Source: Scalesia atractyloides (Eukaryota; Streptophyta; Magnoliopsida; Asterales; Asteraceae). Taken from it: DNA of 64,000 bases. Where the stretch lies: the NCBI GenBank assembly GCA_947069175.1, contig CAMTDV010000017.1, forward strand, positions 53,887,137-53,951,136, written 5' to 3'. The notes below the pieces were generated by a model that was given only the letters and a program-made list of their open reading frames with translations, searched no databases and was not told the origin of the DNA. The position numbers and the translations under genes were made by a program. Position 1 is the first letter of the stretch. Every line of letters starts with the position of its first letter. Shown here piece after piece: positions 11,141 to 21,465 of the stretch.

Positions 11141-11500
11141 TGACACTAAGTTAATTTATTGTTTCCAGTTTGAGGCAGTCTTTTATATTTTCGTGAGAAG
11201 AAAAAGAATGTTTTACTTTGTTCATTTATTTTTCGTGTTGTAGTATACCCTTTGAGTATTCTGTATGTAGTTTAGTTTTTTCCCATGTATGTCACAAACA
11301 GATGGTTTTTTTATATAAATTTAAAGGATAAACACATGTTCTGTTTGTAGTTTTTTTTAGTTTTAAAAAGCGCGCCCAAGGGGCTAGGCGTGCATGATGA
11401 ACTGAAAACCCCCTAGCGACTTGAGACAGTGCCCGCATAGCCCTAAACTCACCAACCTAAGTGATATGTTTTCCGCCGCATCACGCGGGTAAACGGCTAG

Positions 11501-12194
11501 TATACATATATATACAAGTTATAGGTTAAAAACTGGTATTTTACTGGATACCATGTGTTTTATCTAGCGTTTTAATTGCGTTTTAACGCGTTTTAAATAA
11601 TTTTCAACGCTCTATAAAAATAGAATCACTAAAATATCACTAACCAATATTTTATTTGACTGGACCAGCTACGTTGTCGGTATTTGGCAGTATGTGCGCT
11701 GTGTTGCGCAGTACGCGCTTAAATTCGCAAAATGGGGATTTTAAGCGTTTTAATTTATTTTTATTATTCTATAAAAATAAACTTGTCAAATTATTACTAT
11801 AATAATTATTAGTTGCCCTGGACTGGCTGTGTTGACAATATTTTGTCAGATACGCGCGGTATCCCTCAGTACGCGCTTAAACTCGAAAAATAGAGTTTCT
11901 TAGCATTTTAAATTATTTTTCCTCACGAATATGATTAAATATATTATTTCAATCATAACGGACTATTTTTAGGATTTTAACATTATTCGGTAGTCATCGA
12001 CGTTCGTTTCGCATTTTAACCGTTACGCGATAAACGTTTATCTTAGTATTGCCAACATATTTTTTATCAAACTTTGGATTTACCAACACATCAAACACCA
12101 TATTTAAACATCATAAATAATCAAATACAGTCTTTTATTCATTCATGACACGTGTTACATTTGTACGGTGCAGCATAAATAGCCGGGTGTCACA
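11501..12194 (-). repeat. 3' LTR of gypsy B, visible part
   Basis: On the minus strand the LTR starts TGTGACACCC at 12194, directly after the polypurine tract of B. It runs leftward to at least 11501, where the probable Helitron begins. Its far end is not recognised; the rest may continue left of gypsy A, outside the window. It is a different family from the LTR of A. Confidence 0.65.
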
Positions 12195-12230
12195 GTCTCC
12201 CCCTGTTTAAGGAATTTCGTCCCCAAAATT
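12195..12230 (-). promoter_or_regulatory. Polypurine tract and hairpin of gypsy B
   Basis: On the minus strand a degenerate inverted repeat (12212-12230, AATTTTGGGGACGAAATT) is followed by the purine tract AACAGGGGGAGAC and then the LTR start TGTGACAC. The stem is weaker than in E because of substitutions. The spacing of 17 nt from the LTR is conserved. Confidence 0.75.
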
Positions 12231-12240
12231 CTTACACTAC

Positions 12241-12683
12241 AGGTTTCGTTTTCGCACTAGACTTAAAGAGATGCGGATATTTCTATTGCATCTGGTCCTG
12301 TCATTCCCATGTGAACTCGGGTCCATGCTTTGAATTCCAGCGAACCTTGACCAACTTAATCCGACTCCTCCTAAGCTTCTGAATCTTCTCATCCAGAACT
12401 TCTACCAGTTCCTTGATAAATCTCAATTTATCGTCTACTTGAACCTCATCAGGGGGTAAATTAGTGTCTCGTGTGACAGACACTTTCTCAGGTTGGAAAC
12501 ATGAAACACGTTATGAACTCCATTCAAATCCTGTGGCAGCTTAAGCCTATACGCGACTGATCAAACTCGAGAGAGGACTTCGAAAGGACCTATATAATGC
12601 GGGCTAAGCTTTCCCCCTTTACCAAATCTCACGACACCTTTCCAATGTGACACCTTCAGCAGAACACGATCTCCGACTTGAAA
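12241..12683 (-). pseudogene. Integrase C-terminus and chromodomain of gypsy B
   Basis: The chromodomain block RSRIKLVKVRWNSKHGPEFTWE ends near 12301 and is followed by an in-frame stop. QDQMQ and KYPHLF follow in the same frame with a second stop. Upstream (12484-12683), the integrase C-terminal AYRLKLPQDLNGVHNVFHVSNL region can be read only with frameshifts. Confidence 0.8.
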
Positions 12684-13517
12684 CTACAACGGTTTCCTTC
12701 GGTTGTCTGCATAACTTTTCTGTCGATCGACAGCAGCTTTCAACCTTTCCTTGATCTGGAAAACCTTGTCGGTGGTTTCCTGGGTAAGTTCAGGTCCAGT
12801 TAGTTGCCTTTCGCAAACTTCAGCCCAACACAAGGGCGATCGACATTTTCTTCCGTACAACGCTTCAAACGGAGCGGCTTTGATACTAGCGTGGTAACTA
12901 TTGTTGTAAGAAAACTCTGCCAATGGCAAATGAGTATCCCAACTTCCACCGAAATCAATCACGCACGCTCTCAACATATCCTCTAACGTCTGAATGGTTC
13001 TCTCACTCTGACCATCTGTTTGAGGATGATATGCAGTACTCATGTCCAAACGAGAACCCTACGACTCTTAAAGAGATCGCCAAAATCTAGAGTCAAATTG
13101 TCCATCTCTATCGAAGATAATTGACGCAGGCACTCCATGTCGGGCTACAATCTCGTTGAGGTACAACTGTGATATCTTTTCCGTCTTGTCTGTTTCCTTA
13201 ATGGGCAAGAAATGAGCAGACTTCGTCAATCGATCCACAATTACCCAAATGGTATCATGTCCACGCGACGTACGGGGTAATTTGGTGATAAAGCCCATAG
13301 CAAGATGCTCCCACTTCCATTTAGGAATCTCTGGTTGCTGTGGAAGCCCAGACGGCCTCTGATGTTCAGCCTTAACCTTTGAGCATGTTAGACATTTACT
13401 CACATACACCGCAATATCTCTCTTCATATTCGGCCACCAGTATAACTTCTTAATATCCTGATACATCTTGGTAGAACCTGGGTGAATCGAATATCTAGAC
13501 TTATGAGCCTCGTTCAT
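12684..13517 (-). pseudogene. Integrase of gypsy B
   Basis: The zinc-binding segment SIHPGSTKMY...CLTCSKVKAEHQ is intact. The first catalytic Asp is lost: family MDFITKL reads MGFITKL (codon at 13293-13295). The second Asp (FDRDGQF) and the Glu (QSERTIQTLED) are kept. A frameshift between 13049 and 13068 separates the two halves. The start overlaps the end of the RT-RNase H frame by 4 bases. Confidence 0.9.
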
Positions 13518-14857
13518 AACCAGTTCACGTAGGTTACCCTTCTAAGTGGAACCCAAACTCGGTTCATGAAGTACATTACTTCATCCGCTTTTGGTATCAG
13601 TTCACATTCCAAACCTCTCAAACCTTCTCTACTTAGATTCTCATTTCTTAAAGCTTCTCGTTTTGCATTACGAATTTGATTGGTCAAATTCGTTTGTATG
13701 GTCAAACCCAAAGCACGCACATGCAGAGGCTTCTCCCGCTCCTTCCTACTGAGCGCGTCAGCAGCAACATTTGCTTTTCCCGGGTGATAACGAATATCAC
13801 ACTCGTAATCATTGAGTAACTCTACCCAACACCACTGTCGCATGTTGAGTTCCTTCTGATCAAAGATATGTTGGAGGCTCTTATGGTCTGTGTAAATCGT
13901 ACACCTCGTGCCATACAGATAATGTCTCCAAATCTTCAAAGCGAACACAACAGCTCCCAACTCTAAATCATGAGTTGTGTAGTTCTTCTCATGCACTTTT
14001 AGTTGTCTGGATGCATAGGCTATCACTTTGTCCTTCTGCATAAGCACGCAACCATGGCCCAAACGTGACGCATCGCAGTATACAACAAAACCGTCATTTC
14101 CCTCAGGCAGGGATAGAATAGGTGCACTACACAACTTCTCCTTCAACATCCGAAAAGCTTTCTCCTGCTTCTCTGTCCAATCAAACTTCTTATCCTTCTG
14201 GGTCAATAGTGTTAGTGGTTGCGCTATTCTGGAAAAATTCTCAATGAATCTTCTATAATTCCCAGCAAGTCCTAAGAATTGTCGCACCTCTGATGGAGTC
14301 TTTGGCGCTTCCCAATTCTTAATCGCCTCAATCTTCGACGGGTCTACATGTATACCTTTCTCATTTATGACATGTCCGAGAAAATGCACCTCCCGAATCC
14401 AAAATTCACATTTAGAGAACTTGGCATACAACTTCTCTTTCTTCAATAGCTCCAGAATCATCTTCAAATGTTGCTCATGATCTTCTTTGGTTCGTGAATA
14501 GATTAGTATATCGTCAATGAATACTATCACGAATTTTTCCAAATCGGGTTTGCATACCCTGTTCATGAGATCCATGAACACTGCAGGCGCATTATTTAAG
14601 CCAAAAGGCATGACTAAGAACTCATAATGGCCATAACGTGTTCTAAAAGCAGTCTTCGGAACGTCTTCTTCGGCAATCTTGAACTGGTGATAAGCTGAAC
14701 GCAGGTCTATCTTCGAGTAGTAGCTTGATCCTTGAAGTTGGTCTAACAAATCGTCAATTCTCGGTAGAGGGTACCGATTCTTGATAGTCAGCTTGTTCAA
14801 TTCTCTGTAATCAATACACATTCTTAAGGAACCATCTTTCTTCTTCACGAACAACAT
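13514..14857 (-). CDS. Reverse transcriptase-RNase H of gypsy B, long open frame
   Basis: The 447-codon open frame starts within the VLFVKKKDGS block. It keeps CIDYRELNKLTIKNRYPLPRIDDLL, the MPFGLNNAP block and the catalytic FIDDILIYS. RNase H follows with FVVYCDAS, YASRQLKVHEKNYTTHDLELGAV and KANVAADALSRKE. This is the best preserved polymerase in the window, but it is only a fragment of pol because stops close it on both sides. Confidence 0.9.
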   Translation of the reverse strand: MLFVKKKDGSLRMCIDYRELNKLTIKNRYPLPRIDDLLDQLQGSSYYSKIDLRSAYHQFKIAEEDVPKTAFRTRYGHYEFLVMPFGLNNAPAVFMDLMNRVCKPDLEKFVIVFIDDILIYSRTKEDHEQHLKMILELLKKEKLYAKFSKCEFWIREVHFLGHVINEKGIHVDPSKIEAIKNWEAPKTPSEVRQFLGLAGNYRRFIENFSRIAQPLTLLTQKDKKFDWTEKQEKAFRMLKEKLCSAPILSLPEGNDGFVVYCDASRLGHGCVLMQKDKVIAYASRQLKVHEKNYTTHDLELGAVVFALKIWRHYLYGTRCTIYTDHKSLQHIFDQKELNMRQWCWVELLNDYECDIRYHPGKANVAADALSRKEREKPLHVRALGLTIQTNLTNQIRNAKREALRNENLSREGLRGLECELIPKADEVMYFMNRVWVPLRRVTYVNWL

Positions 14858-14866
14858 AGGTGCTCC

Positions 14867-15540
14867 CTAAGGCAAAAAGCTTGGTCGTATGAAACCTTTG
14901 TCTAATAGCTCTTGAAGTTGATTTGACAATTCTTTCATTTCTGACGGTGCTAATCTGTAAGGAGATTTTGCAATCGGTGCAACACCAGGTACAAGATCAA
15001 TTCTAAACTCGATCTGTCTGGCAGGGGGTAATCCAGGCAAGTCTTCAGGTAATACTTCTGGATAATCGTGAACTACAAGAATTTCTTCAATCTGCCTACC
15101 TTCGGCCTTCGTATCGACTACGTTAACCAAAAACACAGGATAGCCTTTACACAACATCTTGTGCATCTTCCTAATACTAACGACTCCTGATACTCGACTC
15201 GATCGGTCACCGTGAACAACTAAAGCTTCACCACCACCAGGACGAGGTATCTGCACTTAGTTCTCCGAACAAATAATCTCAGTTCCATTCTTGGATAGCC
15301 AATCTATCCCAACAACTACATCAAAACTATCCAGCTCCACTGGTAATAAATCAATACTAAAACTATGATCGCATAACCGGATTCTACAATCACGAATGAC
15401 TTCACTAGTCTCTATCAATTTTCCATTTGCTAATTCTATCGAGTACTTTTTACTTAGCTTACTTGTTTGAGAACACAGAAACGGTTCAAAGTTTTTCAAA
15501 ACAAAACTCAAGTCAGCACTAGAAATAGTATGAAAGCAGA
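14867..15540 (-). pseudogene. Protease and RT N-terminus of gypsy B
   Basis: 15257-15511 encodes the protease body ending LDSFDVVVGIDWLSKNGTEIICSE. 14867-15256 continues to the RT entry motifs (LPGLPPARQIEFRIDLVPG, YRLAPSEMKEL). The active site near 15515 is damaged: the reading shifts just where LFDSGAD should be, and the catalytic Asp codon is missing. A stop near 15257 and one near 14867 break the frame. Confidence 0.85.
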
Positions 15541-16583
15541 ATGGTCATTGATTAGGAAGGTACCGGTAACAACTGCAGGATCATCACATGCCTTCCTAGT
15601 ATTCAACTCAAAAGCTCTGCCCCTGGCATTCTGACCCTTCACATTCGGACAGTTCCTCTTGTAGTGTCCTTGTTCTCCGCATTCATAGCATCCCTCGAGC
15701 TTAACTCCCTTCGACGTACTCTTAGCATAGCACTCGTGAGTAACATGTCCAGTTTGACCACATCTGGCACACTTTCCCTGCTCATCACCGTGAGTCTTCT
15801 TTACTGAACCACTTTCGCCACCCCTGGCATTATCCTTCCTCGAACCACTAGAATTAGCCACATATGCTTTCCCCCAAACGTGTGCCTTTTCCCACGCTTC
15901 ACATCGGAATCCTTTCTTGAGCTCTCCGACTTTCGCTTCCGTGAATCCCTAGATCTAGGCTCAAAACAATCTCATTGGTCAGATTTCCCATCTGCCTTGA
16001 CTTTTCCTGACGACTTCCAAGTCTCCTCTTTCCTGTTAAGGCTACTTTTGCGAGCAACATCATCTGCTAATGATTTCGCTAGAGTAGTAGCTTCCAGATA
16101 GGTAGTGGGCTTCGCTGATGTAACCATATTGCGAATTTGTGGCGACAATCGCCAAATATACCTTTTCAACTTAACGTATTCAGGAGTGACCATTCGTGGA
16201 ACCAATCTAGCCAAATCATTGAACCAAGACTTATAAGCTCTGACATTCAGGCCTTCCATGGTTAAATTCCAGAAGTCAGCCTCAATCTTCTGCATCTCAC
16301 TACGCGGGCAGTATTCCTTAAGAAGCATCTCTTTTAGTTCGTTCCAGGTAAGACCGTAGGCAGCGTCTTCGCCCAAAACTTGAACTTGAGTGTTCCACCA
16401 GGATAAAGCTTCATCAAGAAATGAACACGAAGCATACCTAACCCTTTGATTAGCAGCATAACTACTGATGGCCATTACAGACTCCATCTTCTCGATCCAT
16501 CTAGTGATTTCAAGAGGCCCTTTAGCACCGGTAAATGATCGTGGGTTACAGCCCTGAAATGTTTTATACGTACATCCATGCAC
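15508..16583 (-). pseudogene. gag: Gag of gypsy B, core and zinc knuckles
   Basis: 15972-16583 encodes the gag core (CTYKTFQGCNP, TRWIEKMES, ALSWWNTQV). 15508-15861 encodes two knuckles, CARCGQTGHVTHEC and CYECGEQGHYKRNC. A stop/frameshift lies between them. The core begins exactly at the insertion point of the SIRE-like element. The N-terminus lies beyond it at 40721-40779 and 45936-46059. The frame here has no native ATG because it is the second exon of the predicted gag intron. Confidence 0.88.
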
Positions 16584-16586
16584 TGT

Positions 16587-16963
16587 TGTAGGACCGATCC
16601 TCGATGCTAAGGAACCTAAATTTGATATCTAACGTTCATAATAGCGGAAATATTATGACGTGTTTACCAACGACAAGAATTAATCAGTTAATAGTCAATT
16701 TTATTGATGTAACAGTCAAGAATCCAGATTGACAGAGCTTCGCCTCCAAGATGCCAAAGTTACAAATGAGTGAGGCAAGCTAGGTATTTATAGTGGTGCA
16801 AGGTCACCTGTTGGAGACCTAAGTTCGCCCGAACTTGTCATTACATGACAACTATGGGCGAACTTGACTCTATATTACATAAATACTTCATACAGCTAGC
16901 CTATTCAGCTCTATTCTATACAGACTCGATATAAGACTAAGACATAGACATTATGCCCCAACA
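16587..16963 (-). repeat. 3' LTR of the SIRE-like element
   Basis: The minus strand reads TGTTGGGGCATAATG to GGTCCTACA. It keeps a TATAAATA box (minus strand, near 16792) and one full AAGTTCG-CCCGAACTT palindrome at 16821-16836 plus a half site. The 5' LTR has two full palindromes and lacks the TATA segment. Directly upstream is the polypurine tract, visible as GACTCCCCCTTGG at 16964-16976. Confidence 0.93.
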
Positions 16964-17028
16964 GACTCCCCCTTGGTTATCATCTTCGTCTTATATCAGT
17001 CTTCAAAACTCTGTCTTCATAATAAACA

Positions 17029-18417
17029 TTAACGCACACGACCGAAGAAGTTCTTGAATGGCTTCTTTCGTCGTTCTTGCTTAGGATCTGGCGTCTGATC
17101 TGTAGGAGGCACTTTGTTCATAAACTGAAATCTTCTAACACTTGCCTTTCTACCTTTCTCATGAATAGCTTCAAGACGCTTCTCTTACTTTAAAAACTCA
17201 ACCCGTTCCAGATCTTTCCAGCTTGTCTGCCACATCTTTCCTGAATTAACTTCATGCGCATAGCAAACATTCACAACTCTTTGGTACTGCATAGCTTGTT
17301 CTTTCTCACGTTCTTCGAGTACAATCTTGCTGTAGAACAAGGTTTTGATATCTTCTCTTGAACAGTTAACAAGCCACATTGGATCTAGAATCCTGATCGT
17401 TCTCCATAATCCTCCCATGCCTTGAAATCCCACTACCTCAACTCTTTCCTTCGAAATATCCAAGTGTTCTTCACATCGTAACACAATAACAGCTTCACAA
17501 GTGGTTGGATCTATCTGCCACCACTTGAACACTGGATAGAAGTTCTGCTCAATCGGCATCAACGGCATGTTTCTCATGGCTCTAGGTTGCTTCATTATCA
17601 ACGCTATGTCTTTTTCCCCTGTCTTCTTGTTTGTTTTGATTCGGCGACCTGGAATGAACGGCTTCCAATAGTTAAATCCTTTTACCGCTTCATACTTAAT
17701 CATCTTCCATAACAACTGATCAATGTACTTCATCTGATATGTAACATTCACAGTCTGAACCAGCTCCTCAACATCCCAATATGGTAAAGTTTTGAAATCA
17801 GCAAGATTCTTGAAGTATTGCACTCCAAATTCCCTTTTGATTGCATATACGTTCAGCTCCTTGAACCAACCCCAACTAAGAATACCCAATGACATGTCTT
17901 TGTCTATGGTAAAGAATGCTAGAGGACGTCGAAACTTACGTTCACGCGACATTTCTTTAAACCAAGACTTCTTTGCTTGAGCTATCTCTTCTTTTGTCAT
18001 CGGCTTTGGTACTTTACCTTCTTGAACTAATTCCTCAATCTTTTCTTTTAACATATCTTCGTCTAGTTGCTTGTACATCTCCTCAAATGTAGGAAAACTA
18101 TCAGACTTAGGACCGACGTACTTCGTAGTTTGATCGGTTTCATCATCAGAAGACCAATCTTCAACAATCACTCTGTTGTATTCATCAGCTTCAAATCTTC
18201 TAACATACTGATAATCATTTGGCTCAAACGTGTTAACATTCAACACATCTTCTTCAAAATCAAACTCTAGATCTTCAGCATCAACTTCAATTAATTTGGC
18301 CAGATCTTCTTTCGTATAGTTATGCACGTACTCGCCTTCCTCTACATTATGTTCAAGCATCAATAGCATAGGCTTTGTTGCAGCAACAGGCTTTGCAAAT
18401 CTATCAACATTCGCCAT
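17029..18417 (-). pseudogene. ORF3 C-terminal domain
   Basis: The 410-codon frame (17185-18417) has a Glu/Asp-rich start, then a conserved globular-looking region: RKFRRPLAFF, LSWGWFKELNVYAIKREFGVQYF, LPYWDVEELVQT, FKWWQIDPTT, DPMWLVNCSRED. A TAA near 17185 is premature, because the frame continues to a stop at 17029-17031 through a tail with PPTDQTP and a basic end. The same tail closes the homologous copy at 62518-63511. Function is unknown; the position matches the env-like or extra ORF of SIRE elements. Confidence 0.8.
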
Positions 18418-20214
18418 ATCAACATCATCTGATGGCCCTGTCTGTCCTGAATCTGATAATTCATCTTATTAGATTCATCATCCATTAGAGAAGAAAAATC
18501 AATATCATCAGAAACTTTTCCTTCACTGATTCTAATACTAACTCCTCCCTGATCATCATCATCGTCATCATCAGCAACATTCCAATCTTCATACTCATAA
18601 TCATCTTTCTGTTCATCATCATCTTTATCCTCTTTCTCTACTTCTTCATCGTCCTTATCTTCAGAAGCAACGACAGGATCAGAAGGCTTGACAGATTCGT
18701 CAACCTTTGGAATATCGGACCCAGAAGCTTTAGTAACATCATCAACAGACTTCTCTGTAACTTCAGAAGATTTAGGGGCTTCACCCTCAATACTTTTACC
18801 TTTTCCTCTTGCAGCTAACTCTTTTTCAGATTTTTCCTTAGCTTCCTGTCGATCCAGACGATCATATTCAGAAATAAAATCAATTCCCAGGGTGTTAGAT
18901 AAAACTTTCTGTATCCTGGTGAATCTTCGATCATTTAGGTCTTCGATTGACTTCAAATCAGCAATCTCTGTTTGCAATTTCTCATTTGCGTCTGGCAAAC
19001 TTTCAATTAGGGCTTTGAAATATTCACGCTCATTTCCAATACCTTTACTTTATCATCCAACATCTCTTTCTCAACTGAGCTTTGATTCACTTTCTTTATC
19101 AACTCTGCTTTTTATGCTTCATTTTGTTCAACTTTTTCTTCTAATACATTCACACGCTTTTCAAGAAGTTCAACATTTGTTTCTGAGTTCAGATCTTGAA
19201 GACTTATTGGATCATTCTGCATATCACCAAACAGATTAGGCCCTGGAGTTTTTGGTATTGACTTTGGAGTAGTAGTCTGTGGTGTAGTCTTCTTTGGAGT
19301 AGAACTTTCAAAATGTGAAGTCGTTTGAGCAACAGGAGATTGAATAACAGGTACTTCCAATAAACCAAACACAGGAGGTTCTTGTGTGGCTCCTTGCCTT
19401 TCAGCTTCAGACGAGATAATCACAGGAGGTTCTTGTGTGACTCCTGGATGTTCAGCTTCACTTGTAACCACTACAGGAGGTTCTTGTGTAGGAGGTTCTT
19501 GTGTAACTCCTCTCTTCTGTGTGCCAGAAGGTTCTTGTGTAACTTCTGCAATTTTTAGCTTACTTTTGTATCATTTACTAACTGGTTTCTGGGCTTTCTT
19601 TTTCTTCTTGCCCTTTGTCTATGGAGATCCTATTGTTTTTGTCGATGACATAGTAGCAGACTTCACTCGCTTAGCCTTTTTCTTCGGCCTTCCTTCATCA
19701 GATTCTTTCTCGAGATTTGGATCAAAATCAGCATCCATTTCTTTCTCCTTTTCAGCTCTAATTTCAGCTTCTGATTTTTCTGGTTCTTTCACAGGAGTTT
19801 CATCTGAATCATCATCATTTTCAAATGTAGCAGAAATAACATCATCTTGTGTTGTCTTTTCAATCTCTTGACTTTCAACAACTACTGCTGCACTAGAACC
19901 AACTTCAGTCTAAACAATCTCTGGTTCATCTTCATCAACAAGCATTGTATCGACTTTCTTTGCTACTCGTTTCTTCTTAGGCTTATCAACTTCGGCCTTT
20001 AAGAACCACTCACTTCGAGTTTTTGGCTTGAAATCTCTAAACCACTCTTTCTCAGCGTTTAGCTCTTTTTCATCATCACTTTCGTATTTTCTCAATTTGT
20101 TGTCAGGCGGCGCAATATAGTTTGAATCTTTGATCCCAAATACTGGTTTAACAACTGGTACTGATGCTTGCTTTTGAAACTTTAACAACTTCTTCACAGT
20201 TGTATCATCAAGAT
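18360..20214 (-). pseudogene. ORF3 middle: acidic, repetitive, coiled-coil-like region
   Basis: It is read in several frames because of frameshifts. From the N side it has a Lys-rich patch (PKKKAKR) that could be a nuclear signal, then a 17-residue repeat containing TQEPP (51 bp period, units at 19371, 19422, 19473). A heptad-like stretch follows (LQTEIADLKSIEDLNDRRF) and then an Asp/Glu-rich block with a run of seven Asp. It overlaps the C-terminal frame near 18400. It looks like a disordered linker. Confidence 0.7.
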
Positions 20215-20891
20215 GACCTTAGATATAACGCATCATTTGGAATCCGTGCAATATTTGTGTACTTCTCATCGATTAGCATCTGAACAAACCTCAGATAAAA
20301 GCACAATCTCGAATCATCCATGTTTTTCGACATAAGAGTAAACACAAGCTTTGAGTAGGTAAACGGTTTCTTCAGAATCAGTGCCGTTGCCATACAGGCC
20401 ATATAATCTTGCACATCGTCAAGACCTGCCTTTGGGTGACTGAAAGTGTGGATAATTGCATGCATCATGAGCTTGTATGGGTTTGGCACTTCCCCTTTCT
20501 TCAGTGTTGGTTTATTCACGCTCCCCTTGTAACCCATTCGATAATAACAACCTCGAACCATCTTCTTATCAAGAAATATCAGATCATCTTTATCATCGTT
20601 GAACTGTAAGATCCGTCGTATATCATCTTCTGTACCTGTGATACTTTTGTTCTCGTTTCCAACTTGCACAGATGATGTAACGGTCTTTTTATCATCGCAG
20701 AGCTCTGCGTTCATCCAAAAATGGTATATATGAGATCTGTCCGTGATCGCTCTATGAATAGGACACTCCTTAAGAAACTTTAAAATGCTGTTGTATTCCT
20801 TCAAATATGAACATATCGTCTTGTCGAGCGTAATGCAAGTATTATGGAACTTAGAAAAGTCCGTAGAAATAACTCGCGCTGGAACTTGTGC
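20208..20891 (-). pseudogene. ORF3 N-terminal domain
   Basis: The frame carries a folded-looking domain: TDFSKFHNTCITLDKTI, FLKECPIHRAIT, YKLMMHAIIHTFSHPKAGLD, SKLVFTLMSKNMDDSRLCFYLRFVQMLI. I recall similar regions labelled putative plant transposon protein, but cannot verify that here. No ATG opens it. Coding instead seems to start after an AG at 20892-20893, which fits a spliced start. A frameshift near 20210 separates it from the middle region. Confidence 0.65.
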
Positions 20892-21446
20892 CTGAAAAAT
20901 GACGCAAAACAATTAGCACACGTTACGAGAAAAAGTTACAAAATTTTTCTAACACTTTTATCAAGTTCGGGCGAACTTGATGTGTGTTAAAACATTCTGA
21001 TTTTATCAAGTTCGCCCGAACATGTATTACATAACATGTTCCTCATTCAAGTATAAGTTCGGGCGAACTTACTTATTATACAATGTTAAAACCTAAGTTC
21101 GGTCAAACTTCCATCACACTCAAAAGATCTAAGTTAAACTGTTAAGTTCGGTCGAACATGCTATTCTATCAGATTTAAACAGACTCTTTATGCAAGTCCG
21201 GTCGAACTTGATAAAAAGTTCGGCCGAACTTGTCATCATCTACAATAGACAAATCTGCAACTAACAACATCAACCATTTTAATCAAATCAAAACAAGTTT
21301 CTATGGTCGATTTTAGTTGGTTATTATGATTTTATGAACAATTTGTTCCAAAACATCCTAGATCTATCATTTTTAAGTTTTTAGATCTGACATGTTCGAA
21401 TATCGTTCAAATCATGGATTATCTATCGAATACGCACCTCTTCCAT
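20892..21446 (-). other. Predicted ORF3 start exon (9 nt) and 546 nt intron
   Basis: On the minus strand, ATGGAAGAG at 21446-21438 is followed by GTGCGT. The next strong acceptor is TTTTTCAG ending at 20892. Joining them gives a Met-Glu-Glu start in frame with the ORF3 N-terminal domain, which otherwise lacks an ATG. The intron carries the seven-copy palindrome array. No transcript evidence is available. Confidence 0.45.
20961..21233. repeat. Palindrome array inside the ORF3 intron
   Basis: Seven full or slightly degraded copies of AAGTTCGGGCGAACTT start at about 20963, 21008, 21055, 21095, 21143, 21194 and 21216. Steps are 45, 47, 40, 48, 51 and 22 bp. The central two bases vary (GG, CC, GT, GC) and substitutions often break one arm. 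Intervening sequence is not repeated, so this is not a simple tandem repeat. Confidence 0.85.
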
Positions 21447-21465
21447 TGTAATAAGTGTGCTAATC

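Larger units (their letters stand above)
8832..11500 (+). mobile_element. Probable non-autonomous Helitron with captured sequence
   Basis: The proposed 5' end is TCTATATTGTTG at 8832, preceded by A (8831), like many plant Helitron starts. The proposed 3' end is CTAG at 11497-11500 followed by T (11501). A small CCGC/GCGG hairpin sits at 11476-11488, about 12 nt before the end. This fits A|TC...CTRR|T. No Rep/helicase is encoded. The interior holds a SINE, a MITE, a GC-rich repeat and exon-like pieces (for example splice-like borders at 8895 and 8999). It lies 3 bp from the end of LTR A. Ends were called by eye. Confidence 0.45.

Noticed and set aside
17792..18270. Plus-strand open frames opposite ORF3
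   Set aside because: They are shadows of the minus-strand ORF3 frame and lack any conserved motif.
20961..21233. CRISPR-like array (short repeats with unique spacers)
   Set aside because: Plant nuclear context, repeats are perfect or near-perfect palindromes with variable spacing and mutations, and no cas genes exist. The same motif also occurs in LTRs.
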